From Atrina japonica (Eukaryota > Mollusca > Bivalvia > Pterioida > Pinnidae): 64,000 nt of DNA. The position numbers and the translations under genes are program-made. This document shows, one piece after another, positions 46,601 through 59,937 of the stretch (position 1 is the first letter of the stretch; the number at the start of each line of letters is the position of its first letter). The notes beneath the pieces were generated by a model that saw nothing but the letters and a program-made list of their open reading frames with translations, was not told where the DNA came from and did not search any database. The stretch lies in contig BROG01000245.1 of the NCBI GenBank assembly GCA_030159075.1, forward strand, positions 400,501 through 464,500, given 5' to 3'.

Positions 46601-49600
46601 CCTATATAGTTTGTGAATATGAGATATGGACTGCCATAATAGTTCTTATATTCCTATATTGTTTGTGAATATGAGATATGGACTGCCATAATAGTTCTTA
46701 TATTCCTATATAGTTTGTGAATATGAGATATCGACTGGCATAATAGTTCTTATATCCCTATATAGTTTGTGAATATGAGATATCGACTGGCATAATAGTT
46801 CTTATATCCCTGTATAGTTTGTGAATATGAAATATCGACTGGCATAATAGTTCTTATATCCCTGTATAGTTTGTGAATATGAGATATCGACTGGCATAAT
46901 AGTTCTTATATTCCTATATAGTTTGTGAATATGAGATATCGACTGGCATAATAGTGCTTATATTCCTATATAGTTTGTGAATATGAGATATCGACTGGCA
47001 TAATAATTCTTATATTCCTATATAGTTTGTGAATATGAGATATCGACAGGCATGATAGTTCTTATATCCCTATATAGTTTGTGAATATGAGATATCACAG
47101 GCATGATAGTTCTTATATCCCTATATAGTTTGTGAATATGAGATATCGACTGGCATGATAGTTCTTATATTCCTATATAACTTGTGAATATGAGATATCG
47201 ACTGGCATGATAGTCCTTATATTCCTATATAGTTTGTGAATATGAGATATCGACTGGCATGATAGTCCTTATATTCCTATATAGTTTGTGAATATGAGAT
47301 ATCGACTGGCATGATAGTTCTTATATTCCTATATAGTTTGTGAATATGAGATATCGACTGGCATGATAGTTCTTATATACCCTATATCCTATATAGTTTG
47401 TGAATATGAGATATCGACTGGCATGATAGTTCTTATATCCTATATAGTTTGTGAATATGAGATATCGACTGGCATAATAGTTCTTATATTCCTATATAGT
47501 TTGTGAATATGAGATATCGACTGGCATAATAGTTCTTATATTCCTATATAGTTTGTGAATATGAGATATCGACTGGCATAATAGTTCTTATATCCCTATA
47601 TAGTTTGTGAATATGAGATATCGACTGGCATAATAGTCCTTATATCCCTATATAGTTTGTGAATATGAGATATCGACTGGCATAATAGTCCTTATATCCC
47701 TATATAGTTTGTGAATATGAGATATCGACTGGCATAATAGTCCTTATATCCCTATATAGTTTGTGAATATGAGATATCGGCTGGCATAATAGTCCTTATA
47801 TCCCTATATAGTTTGTGAATATGAGATATCGACTGGCATAATAGTCCTTATATCCCTATATAGTTTGTGAATATGAGATATCGACTGGCATAATAGTCCT
47901 TATATCCCTATATAGTTTTGTGAATATGAGATATCGACTGGCATAATAGTCCTTATATCCCTATATAGTTTGTGAATATGAGATATCGACTGGCATAATA
48001 GTCCTTATATCCCTATATAGTTTGTGAATATGAGATATCGACTGGCATAATAGTCCTTATACCCCTATATAGTTTGTGAATATGAGATATCGACTGGCAT
48101 AATAGTCCTTATATCCCTATATAGTTTGTGAATATGAGATATCGACTGGCATAATAGTTCTTATATCCCTATATAGTTTGTGAATATGAGATATCGACTG
48201 GCATAATAGTTCTTATATTCCTATATAGTTTGTGAATATGAGATATCGACTGGCATAATAGTTCTTATATTCCTATATATAGTTTGTGAATATGAGATAT
48301 CGACTGGCATAATAGTTCATATATCCCTATATAGTTTGTGAATATGAGATATCGACTGGCATAATAGTTCTTATATCCCTATATAGTTTGTGAATATGAG
48401 ATATCGACTGGCATAATAGTTCTTATATCCCTATATAGTTTGTGAATATGAGATATCGACTGGCATAATAGTTCTTATATCCCTATATAGTTTCGACTGT
48501 GAATATGAGATATCGACTGGCATAATAGTTCTTATATCCCTATATAGTTTGTGAATATGAGATATCGACTGCCATAATAGTTCTTATATCCCTATATAGT
48601 TTGTGAATATGAGATATCGACTGCCATAATAGTTCTTATATCCCTATATAGTTTGTGAATATGAGATATCGACTGCCATAATAGTTCTTATATTCCTATA
48701 TTGTTTGTGAATATGAGATATCGACTGCCATAATAGTTCTTATATTCCTATATAGTTTGTGAATATGAGATATCGACTGGCATAATAGTTCTTATATCCC
48801 TGTATAGTTTGTGAATATGAGATATCGACTGGCATAATAGTTCTTATATCCCTGTATAGTTTGTGAATATGAAATATCGACTGGCATAATAGTTCTTATA
48901 TCCCTGTATAGTTTGTGAATATGAGATATCGACTGGCATAATAGTTCTTATATTTCTTATATTCCTATATAGTTTGTGAATATGAGATATCGACTGGCAT
49001 AATAGTGCTTATATTCCTATATAGTTTGTGAATATGAGATATCGACTGGCATGATAGTTCTTATATTCCTATATAGTTTGTGAATATGAGATATCGACAG
49101 GCATGATAGTTCTTATATTCCTATATAGTTTGTGAATATGAGATATCGACTGGCATAATAGTTCTTATATCCCTATATAGTTTGTGAATATGAGATATCG
49201 ACTGGCATAATAGTTCTTATATCCCTATATAGTTTGTGAATATGAGATATCGACTGGCATAATAGTTCTTATATCCCTATATAGTTTGTGAATATGAGAT
49301 ATCGACTGGCATAATAGTTCTTATATTCCTATATAGTTTGTGAATATGAGATATCGACTGGCATAATAGTTCTTCTATCCCTATATAGTTTGTGAATATG
49401 AGATATCGACTGGCATAATAGTTCTTCTATCCCTATATAGTTTGTGAATATGAGATATCGACTGGCATAATAGTTCTTCTATCCCTATATAGTTTGTGAA
49501 TATGAGATATCGACTGGCATAATAGTTCTTCTATCCCTATATAGTTTGTGAATATGAGATATAGACTGGCATAATAGTTCTTATATCCCTATATAGTTTG

Positions 49601-49917
49601 TGAATATGAGATATCGACTGGCATAATAGTTCTTATATCCCTATATAGTTTGTGAATATGAGATATCGACTGGCATAATAGTTCTTATATCCCTATATAG
49701 TTTGTGAATATGAGATATCGACTGGCATAATAGTTCTTCTATCCCTATATAGTTTGTGAATATGAGATATCGACTGGCATAATAGTTCTTCTATCCCTAT
49801 ATAGTTTGTGAATATGAGATATCGACTGGCATAATAGTTCTTATATCCCTATATAGTTTGTGAATATGAGATATCGACTGGCATAATAGTTCTTATATTC
49901 CTATATAGTTTGTGAAA
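43602..49917. repeat. Satellite array, 52-bp unit, about 121 copies
   Basis: The unit begins 'GAGATATCGACTGGCATAAT', continues 'AGTTCTTATATCCCTATATA' and ends 'GTTTGTGAATAT'. It repeats over 6.3 kb with high identity. Variants cluster by position: ATCC/ATTC and TTCTT/TCCTT throughout, ATATGGACTGCC at about 46380-46690, GCATGATAG at about 47050-47440 and 49040-49130, and TTCTTCTATCC at about 49370-49560. A few units are broken (44275, 46010, 47380, 48490). No open frame of any length exists here. Both flanks resemble the flanks of a single homologous unit at 62950-63075. Confidence 0.99.
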
Positions 49918-50373
49918 ATAAGGTTGGGTCCGGTGTCATATGCATATAAACAAGTGTGGCAATATTAATCTTTCGCAAACATATAATTACCGAACTGGAT
50001 TTCTCAAACATTTTTTATAAAATATATAGGAATTTGAAAATCTTTATGTCTGAGTATTTCTGTTTTTATTATTGTACATTAATCTAAGTTGTTAAAAAAG
50101 GAAGAACAACTATTGATAAAAACTCCAGCGAATGCCCCTTTGATTATTCAAACGCGTAACACTTTGGATATTATTGTATAAACATAAGAGGTTTTAAACT
50201 CTGACCATATGGAACTGTATAATACTTTTTATTGTATCACTTTGAAATTATATAACTAACAGACGAATGTTTCAAAAGTCACCCAACAGATGGTTTTTGT
50301 GTGTGTGTGTGAGTTATTTCCCTTCGTCGGCCATATTGTGTGGCAGCATATATATCCCTTCTTCATAAAATTA
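49918..50373. other. Right flank of the satellite
   Basis: 49918-50045 carries blocks shared with the dispersed element at 63060-63190 (TGCATATGCATA-like core, GTGTGGCAAT, AAAATATATAGGAATTT). The rest has no feature. Confidence 0.5.
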
Positions 50374-50600
50374 ATTACCGCTTGTGGTGGTCTAGTGTAG
50401 AGCGTTCGACTAGCAAGCGGGCTCGATTCCCGGACCGGATCACACCAAAGACTTTAAAAATGGTAGTGATTGTTCCTTCATCAAGCGCTCAGCATACGAA
50501 GTGAAAATCACGAATCTTTCGGATGAGACCGAAAACCGAGGACCTGTGTCGCGGAATGCGTGGCACTAAGTTGGTCCCCGTCTGACTACTACACTTTGTT
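50374..50600 (+). mobile_element. tRNA-derived SINE, 5' part
   Basis: A tRNA-like head (box A 'TGGTCTAGTGTAGAG', box B 'GGGCTCGATTCCCGG') is followed by 'TTTCGGATGAGACCGAAAAC' and 'GAGGACCTGTGTCGCGGAAT'. These match the body of the SINE at 31539-31826. A minus-strand copy with a similar head is at 57230-57425. Confidence 0.75.
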
Positions 50601-50623
50601 TATAGATAGCCCGTATGATCCGT

Positions 50624-50863
50624 TTTTGATTTGATTTTTTGTTTTACGCCATACTCAACAATTTTTCAGTCATATGATGGCGTCCAGTTTTTATTGGTGG
50701 AGGAGAAACCCCGGTTACCCGGGTAAAGACCACCGACCTTCCGCAAGAAAACTAGCAAACTTTCCCACTTAATTCGAAATGACCCTAGCGGGATTCCAAC
50801 CAGAGGTGAGAGGCCGTGTGATTTATAGCGCAATGCTCTAACCACTCGGCCACGGAGGCCCCG
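50624..50863 (-). mobile_element. tRNA-derived SINE with 11-bp target-site duplication
   Basis: On the minus strand it starts as a Leu/Ser-like tRNA (box A 'TGGCCGAGTGGTTAGAGC', box B-like 'GGTTGGAATCC'). The body has 'GGTCGGTGGTCTTTACCCGG' and 'AAAACTGGACGCCATCATAT', and the copy ends in an A-rich tail. It is flanked by GTATGATCCGT at 50613-50623 and 50864-50874. Older fragments are at 15420 and 24560. Confidence 0.92.
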
Positions 50864-51229
50864 GTATGATCCGTCGAATTGTTGAATCTGATTGGTTAAG
50901 AGACATATTTATATCGGCCAATCAAACTACGCGTAGTATTCCACAAAATTAGCACTAAGTATTCAAGCTGTATAGACGCATGATATTTTATGCTTCTATA
51001 ATAGAAAATTTTAGATTAGGCCCTGTCGCATATAAACAAGGCCTACTATAGATTGACAAAGTATTCTTTTTCCAAACCGGCTCAGAGTAGACGTTTGATG
51101 TTTTATAATTTGCCATGAAACAAAGTAACGTCAAATCTCGTTAAAATTCCCTGGGCAGATTTCTGCCCGAATGAGATTTGGCCGTACCGGTTGTTTTAGA
51201 GCGAAGCGAAAATACAACCGGGTACCAGT

Positions 51230-51400
51230 TTAGCGTGGCACGTAAAAGAACCCTCACTGCATTGGCGTCAGACCATAGCACAGACCAAACTTTGTAGCAC
51301 TTCACCTAAAACCGATGACATCTCAATGTAAGTGAAAAATTCTTGATGGGATGTAAAACATCAATCAAACAAACAAAATAACAAACAAAGTAATAAATTA
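51230..51400 (+). mobile_element. SINE 3' body and tail
   Basis: 'GTGGCACGTAAAAGAACCCT' and 'AAATTCTTGATGGGATGTAA' match the 3' half of the SINE at 31539-31826. The copy ends in a (CAAA)n-like tail. Confidence 0.75.
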
Positions 51401-53668
51401 AACAAATTAAATGAAGTATTCTTGTGCAAAAATAGTCTTCATTAATCTAAACAGCTAATTGTGGTGAAAATCATGAAGTCCCTTTCGCTAATACTGCTTT
51501 ATGCAATCTGGTTGCTTAAAAAAGAAAATTATCAAGTTGACCCACAATATGGCTGTAAAAGGGAAATAACTCTCACAAAATACTGCTAACAAAAACACAT
51601 CTATTTCATGGTATATAAAATTGTGTAGTTGTTCACTAGATAAAATATGTTATATTTATAAGATATCTATGAATCTTTCACAACTGTAAATGGAAATAAA
51701 TAATGTTTAGATATTCACATCAGTTCTTGATCACGACTTAACAGTCATCACAGTTATTTCCCCAGAGTTTTAACAATCACCATGGTATGTTATACAGTAT
51801 GTCTTCAGATATCCACTTATTCAAAAGTGTCTATTGTTCACGATATGATGTATCCCTCGAAATCCCACCACATATTAATTATGCATTGTGTTTTAGTTTT
51901 CCAATTACTCATTCCAACTTAATCATTAACTTTTTATCCTCTCATCTGTACACAATACCCATTGATCCACATTTAGCGTCTGAAATGAAAAGCTGTGCAA
52001 TATCACTTTGGTCGTGAAAAATCACTTTGAATTCACTGCAGTGAAATTAAATGTTGACATATTCACCATCTTTAATCACCAATTTTGGATATTTGATCTG
52101 CTCATTCCGTCGAGTGAATTATTTATTGTCCTATTCACTACATATTCACCGAAAATTCAATCACGTGGCAACAAAACAAAATCCTGAAATTCCGCTGAGT
52201 ATTCCAATGTGAAAAGCATTCCTAAGTGTTTTGATATTCACCACATTAAATTCAAACTATGCAGACTGTTTAAACATTTACTCCGCTTATTTCAGATCTA
52301 GGAGTGTTCATCACACAGCGGTCACAACGTTACACATAACATTAAAGTAGATCTAAGACACACTGTCATTCACAGTTAATAATTTTATATGCCATGTTTC
52401 CCGAATTTGCAATTGCTTGTCTATGAATTAGGAAAACGTCAAATGAATAGATAAATAATTATTTTTACATATATTCTAAGTCTCAGATAGTTGATAATAC
52501 TTTAATTAGCAACAATATTAAGTAACATACTTTGTGTTTAGCTAAATATAAGTTATGGCGTGGACAGAAAAAAAATTAAAATGTTAGAAATACAAATAAT
52601 TGCACTCTTTGTCCTTCCTTTAATTACATAGACGGGTGTAACTGCATATGCACAGTGACCTTCGACCACACAAAATATTCACCCAAATACCCGAAATGTT
52701 TGTGTGAACAGATTTGGATAGTCTCTGCAGAAAAGGTTTATTGCTGAAATTTTCAATCGGCATGGATAAAGCGTTTTTGTACATCGATACTTTAACGTTG
52801 GTGTTTTTTCTGTTGTTGTCAGAGTGTAATTTTATCATATATACAAAAGTTAACTTATCAGTTATAATCGTTAAATTCATGTATCTGCAAATCTACAATG
52901 ATTGTAATACATTGACGGTAACTATCCTTCAATATTTTCCAAGATTATTGTAATCTAAGAAATACTAGCAGACATACAAGATATATAAACACGGAAGCTC
53001 TCCTATTTTTAAAGCTATGCAATTACTGTTCCAAGAAGCAACAACATGTTAACAGAAATATACATTTAAATACTCCGCAGGTTCATATAATTTACTTAAT
53101 CAACTCGCCTTTTTATTTCTTAGAATACTTGTTGTTTAGCCGGGCACACCACCAAAGGCGATAGCCGGCTATTTACTACATCTGTTAAGTGTAATACAGT
53201 TTGATATTAGAGTACAAGGTTGAGGTCAATTTGACTATTTTACATATATGAAATCTATTACGTTACGGTTATTCCGTATAACTGTAAATTGTGTTCCATA
53301 CAGACATATTTCAGTCATAATTAGGAAATAGTTTTTACAGTTGTTAAATTATTACCATCGGAAACATAATCAGAATACCGAAACAACGACAAAACTGATA
53401 GTACAGTAATGACAAAGCTTGAAAACTTCGTAAGCCAAATAAGATATCCGTATATCCGTATAGGACTGACGTCATTACAATTAACTTATATCCGTATATG
53501 ACTAACGTCGTTACAATAAGCTTATATCCGTATATGAATGACTTCATCACACAATTGTCTTTTATTTATTTATGAATAACGTCATCACAATTAGGTAATA
53601 TCCATATGCATATATCACTTATGACATCACAGGTACGTTGCTTTTTGTAGTGCTGTGTGCTGTAGAGC
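51401..53668. other. Intergenic, no gene recognised
   Basis: Short open frames only. 53435-53600 holds about four loose copies of 'TTATATCCGTATATGA' followed by (T/C)GTC(A/G)TTACAATT. This is the 3' flank of the CAX gene. Confidence 0.4.
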
Positions 53669-56600
53669 TTATTCACATTTTGCTTCCTCCGGTGTTGGCA
53701 TGAAATAATACATGCATAGTAAAACAACATAGATAAATACCAGAGCGGCTCCTGCAAAGAGAGATACAAAAAATGAATATAATGTTGAAGATATCTTAAG
53801 ATAAAAAAGAAAAATGTGTAAAGTCATGCAAGTTACCTGATTTAGTTAGAGTTATCCCCATTTTCGCTCTTAAATTGTTTAAATTTTAGAATCAAACGTA
53901 TTAACTTCGTATCATATTTGCCGTAAATAAGTATCTACACTTATTCAACTTACATTCAAGTTTTGCATTCATTTATCGATTCGTATCTAATTTAATGCCG
54001 AAAAAAGACTAAAATCACGGGAGGTACAAATTGCTGGTATAGGTCTACAAACATAAAGTTGCACATCCGGGATCTGTCAAAAAGCAAAACAATGCTGTCT
54101 ATTTTCCTAAAATAGGATGAATAAATAAAACAATTTGCCTTGCACGAATTCCATGCATAACTGTACAGCACTAATTTTACTGTACCGACAGGTAGGCTGT
54201 CATACCTGTACAGCGCTAATATTACTGTACCGACAGGTAGGCTGTCATACCTGTACAGCGCTAATATTACTCTACCGACAGGTAGGCTGTCATACCTGTA
54301 CAGCGCTAATATTACTCTACCGACAGGTAGGCTGTCATACCTGTACAGCGTTAATATTACTGTACCGACAGGTAGGCTGTCATTCCTGTACAGCGCTATA
54401 ATTACTGTACCGACAGGTAGGCTGTCATTCCTGTACAGCGTTAATATTACTGTACCGACAGGTAGGCTGTCATACCTGTACAGCGTTAATATTACTGTAC
54501 CGACAGGTAGGCTGTCATACCTGTACAGCGTTAATATTACTGTACCGACAGGTAGGCTGTCATACCTGTACAGCGTTAATATTACTGTACCGACAGGTAG
54601 GCTGTCATACCTGTACAGCGCTAATACTACTGTACCGACAGGTAGGCTGTCATTCCTGTACAGCGCTAATATTACTCTACTGACAGGTAGGCTGTCATAC
54701 CTGTACAGCGCTAATATTACTGTACCAACAGGTGGGCTGTCATACCTGTTATGATCTAATTTTGACTCGTTCTGTTTGTTATCATATGCCAATTTACCTT
54801 GGTAGACCTATATATAGTAGTTGGATGCATTTGGCGTGCACTGCTTGTGACATCAAATTGCAGGGGATAGACGTAGAGAAATACAAATATTAATGTCTTC
54901 TGCTTTGAAGTTTGTATACTAAAACTCGTATGTTTTATCAAAGAAAAAAAACATTTGCTACTATTATGAAAGTCAGTGACCAATGTTAAGTTGTAGCATT
55001 GTTTTAAAATCTAAAGATTAATAATTACCTTGGAAATAATCGCTTTTTCCATCTTGAAATGTATAATTAATAACCACTACTCCAAAAATCACTGCGTACA
55101 AATGAATGTCATTGAACACCATGTGTAGGTGGTATGGCTGCAAAAGAAGAATATATAATAATATAATACAGTGGAACCCGCCTAAAGACCATCTCGCTTA
55201 GGAGACCACCTCGCATTTTTGGCCAAAAGTTTTCAGTCTATTGATGGATATCTATTAAGTACAGAACCCCACTTAAGAGATCAGTCAGTTAGGTGGTCCT
55301 AATAGTGTGGTTCCACTGTAATATGCTACAGATCATCTAGACCGATCATGCATATCTATTTCAAAAAGCAAAATATTACGGTCATTTTCTATTTAATTTG
55401 AATATGTTTTCACTATCAAGCATCAATTAGTTTCTGTTTTTTGTATTTGGTCCTGAAAAGGTTTGAAATATATAAATATTAAAATAAGATTTTTTTTAAA
55501 ATATAAAAGTCTCTTATTAATATGTGTAAAAACGAAATTGATTTTCTGTTAAAATTGATTAATCTTGAAAACGCATAATTCTAACATTATAGGCAAATAC
55601 ACATTGAAAGAGTTAACTATTTGAGTTTTATGGTTTAAGATTGATCAAAGTTGCTTCAGAAATTATTCTCTATGAATCTTTGAAAAATTTGATATATATG
55701 ATATATAGGGAGAACAATAAAACGTTCCCTCTCTTTTATCACTCTGCTATGTTCACAGTGAATATCAGAATCTCGGAGCAATTAAGAGACGGGATCATGT
55801 ACCACAGAGGATCAGTCGTCTTCCCAGTGTCACGGTCGCAACAACCGCGGTCAAATCAATAGACTCTTTCACGATAACTGTGGTCCTGTAACTTTGTGTG
55901 GCAAAATGATACAGATTAACGGAAGATGCCGTCAATAAACAATCAGTATCATAACGACGTCTATGTTTTTGCGGGAATCTGTGTCATTTTGCCACTCAAA
56001 GTCACAAGACCGCAGTTAATGTGAAAGGGTCTATTTAATAGTGTCCCATAGTTAAAATACGCACAAAGACAATCATATATTATTTATTACCCATATTGTT
56101 TGTTTTCGTTACAAATTGAGGAACGACAAAATATTAAAGGAATATTAAGAATATCATACAACATAAGTACTTACATGTACCAAGTTTATGAGAATTAGAA
56201 TAGGAACCTGTATCATACACACTTGGACAGCAACACTTGTGCCTATCTCCATTCTGAAATACAAAATGTATATACAATATCATCTAATTAGATACTGATT
56301 ATACTTATTTACAAAATAACAAGATCACGAAATACTAGGTTTATAATATAACTAACGGCATATTAAGAATAAGTGAAAATTCTTCATTGAATATAGATGT
56401 AGTTCATTTTTAACAGTCATTTGGATGGTAACACTAAATAAATTCAGTTTGACATCATCAAGTTCTAAAGTGGATTTCGAAATATCTATCGAAAGGTATA
56501 TCTTAAAAGAAGATTAAGAAAGTTGTATTCAACAAATTACTGTATACAGGGTTATTTTCGCCCTAATGTACTTGCATACGGTTTCACCCCGTTTTAAATT

Positions 56601-59600
56601 CGCCCAGTCTTTTATTATTAAAAATAGATGAATTTACCATTTTGAATTCGCCCGGTTTTGAATTCACCCACTGACGATGAAAGCGAAAGGGGCGAAAATA
56701 AAACGGGGGCGAAAATTCCCCTGTATACAGTATTGTCTGAGTTTTTTTTATTGCGTTTTGAACTTTTCGATCATATGGCAGATATCGAATGTATATTTTT
56801 ATGTCATTGAAATTTGAAATTATTAAATATATTTCTATTGTTTTCTAGTAACTTTATGAATTACCTTTAGTAAGTTAAAATTCTTACCCTAGATTAACTC
56901 ATTTCTCGTAAAATGAATTAAAACTTTTACCCTAGATTTAATAACATTGTTCTGAAATACCGTTAGTGTATTTAACTTCTTACCCTAGATTAACATTGTT
57001 CTGAAGGGCAAACAATATACCATTGACAATTTCTGGAAGTTCTGATACCATGGCAATAACAGTAACTCCAATGAAAATCTGTAAATGGAAATGGAAGTAT
57101 AAAATAATACAGTGGTCAACTGACAGTGAAACCTTAATCATAGAAACCGAACCCGAACTTTATATGGATTGTTTTATTTATAATAGTTATACATCACAAT
57201 AGGCACAAACTACAGGTAAATGGACACTAATGTTTATCTGTACTATTGTCGTGACAGTTCCTTTCTTGTCATGCCTACTGAGACACCGGACCTCGGTTTT
57301 AGTCTCATCCAAACGGTTTGTGATTCTTGATTTTAAATGGTTTTCGAAGGAATCTTACGTATGATACGACATCTAAAATTGAGCCCAGGAACGTTCTCTT
57401 GCGAGACGAATGCTCTGACATAATACTAGTGCAAGCGGTAAATGAGGGAGGGGGTATCTAAAACAATAATGAGTAAAAATGAAGAAGTACCAATTGATAA
57501 TCGAAGCTCAAGTCCATTAGAATACGACCAATTAGATCTGCAAATGGTCTCAACATGAAGAACAATTACGAATCCCAAACGGGATAGGACCAGGTGTCCG
57601 GAAGGAGTCTGCGTCCTATCCTGGCATGCCACACCCGTAGCAAATGGTCCATGGAAATCTTTCTAGTTCGATGAACGGGTCAAATTCGGTGAAAAGGTCA
57701 AGTGTGGTGAAAAGGTCAAGTTCGGTGAAAAGCACGATTGGTGAAAGGACTTTTTCAAAATTACCACAGCCCTGTAACTTGAGACAGAAAATGATACAGA
57801 TTCGTGAAAATAAAGTCAAAGTCAATCAGTTACTTTGACGATATTACCATTCTAGCAGGTATCTTTTTCATTTTGCAGTACAAAGTTACAGGACCGCAGT
57901 TATTGTAAACAGGTATATAGTAGTAGCGTAATGTTGTTGGTCAAGGTACTAGAACTTTCTAAAATAACACCATGTTTCTAAATTTATATATAAAAGTTTG
58001 TGAAGTATTTCGAAAAAAATATGCTCGATGAAAGCAGAAAACACTTTTGTATAATCAATGCGAAAGAACAGATTTCAATGCCGTAAAACGTCGACTTAAT
58101 TGTAGACTTTTGTCATATTTCGGCAACATCAGAGAGATCATGGAGATGATAAGATGTTACGTGTCACAAAAACAACAATAAGCGAATACCGTAATACCTC
58201 TGAAATTCCAGTCTCTTTGAAGAATTCTTCTAGATTATCCGTGATTACATGTGCGCACAGTGCTATAAGTGTGGCACATATTAGAAGAATTACGACACTT
58301 TTTATTCTCGACCACTGTGGATTTCCCTGAGATTGACCTGAAGAAAGATAATAATATGGAACAATACATAAATAGAGCTGTTAAATTTAACATTTGAGCT
58401 AGACACCATTGATAACGTATACAGAAAGTCTGTAGAATAATTTGGAAACTATCTATTGTTTATCCAGCAAAAACAATTACGTTTTATTCCAGGACACTTC
58501 ATGATTATATTCTCAGAAGATAAAGCTTTAAAGTACATTTTCTGATATTTCTACCTCAGGTCGCGTTCGAATATTTAACTTGATCATCAAACGGTTTTTG
58601 TGGTAATGTTCGTCAGTTAATGTCATTTCTTTGGTACTTAAACACCGGGTATTCTGCTCTACGATTAAAATTTCCCCATCTATGTAACTGAAAATGGTAG
58701 GTTTAGACAAAAACACAAATGAATCAAACCCAACCCTCTTTGTTTTCATTTCTTCAATCTTATACTTTGTATGTTTATGGACAGTGTTTGTAGATATACT
58801 GCTGTAGTCGATGAGGAAATGATGGCAAAGTTTGCCGTGTCGGACATTTGGCGAATGACCAATTACCGGGATGACGGGTGTAACCACCGTAATGACACCA
58901 GAATAATACTTTAAAGGAAATAATTTTTATTCAGAAAGTCATAAGAATAATTTGTACATTAAATCAATTGGTCCGTATTCAGTATTTACTGATTTATTTC
59001 TCAAATTTTAATCGTACCAGAAAAATACCGAACCCGATGTAACTAACGTATCAAATTAGTTGAGATTTGGTGACCATATTTTATATTCCAGTGGATAAAT
59101 TATTTTCATATTCAGAATGTATATAATAATATCTTAAGGATTATGGAAAATGAATTTACAGATTTTTGTAAATTGTCATTTTTGGGGAGAACATGTCGAA
59201 TTTTGTTCTATAATTGCTATAATTATTGAAACCTTTATCATACAGATATTGAAAAATATGCTTCAAAATTACTTTCCCTCCGTACATTTGTAAGGAAAAT
59301 GTTTCTTTTAATGTATTGATTTATGTTTTTGATATATACTTGTATTTAGCACACTGGATTTGCATTTTACACTTTTCAAGGGAATTCTATATATGCCTTG
59401 ATAGAGGATATTCAAAATATATTTTCAAAATTGTGTGGAAAAAACATTGTCAAGTTCTGCAAGTCAATAGAAACCAAAATAAGGTATTAATTGACAAAAT
59501 GATGAAAATTGAATTTGGGACTGCCAACTAAAAAGGAAGTGTCATAAATGTTGACTTGATCATGGGAGAAAAGAAAATGACTGTGAATTGGGACTTCCAT

Positions 59601-59906
59601 AAGATGAATAAAGTTGAAATATCTCCATAAAATAATAATTGTTTTGGTTCATGCCAATGAGGAAACATACATATACACATTCTGATGAATGAGGAAATAC
59701 CATATTCATGTACAAAAATGAAGATTACATAGAAGTCGGCAAGTCGCCGGTAGGATCAAAGATGTAAAGAATTCTAGGAAAAATATTTTCCAGACAATAG
59801 CATACAGGGTAGCAAAAACAAACGAAAATCGTGAAGACGTAATCGTAAGAGTTAATAAATCATCACTTGACTTCGGAAAACATATACAAGTTATTATACA
59901 AGTACA

Positions 59907-59937
<31 letters not shown>

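Noticed and set aside
43602..49917. CRISPR-like array
   Set aside because: There are no unique spacers; the whole 52-bp unit repeats. The surrounding genes are animal genes with introns.
53992..54792. 266-codon minus-strand frame with a 15-residue repeat (YRYDSLPVGTVILTL)
   Set aside because: It translates a 45-bp minisatellite inside the last CAX intron. The non-repeat ends show no family resemblance.
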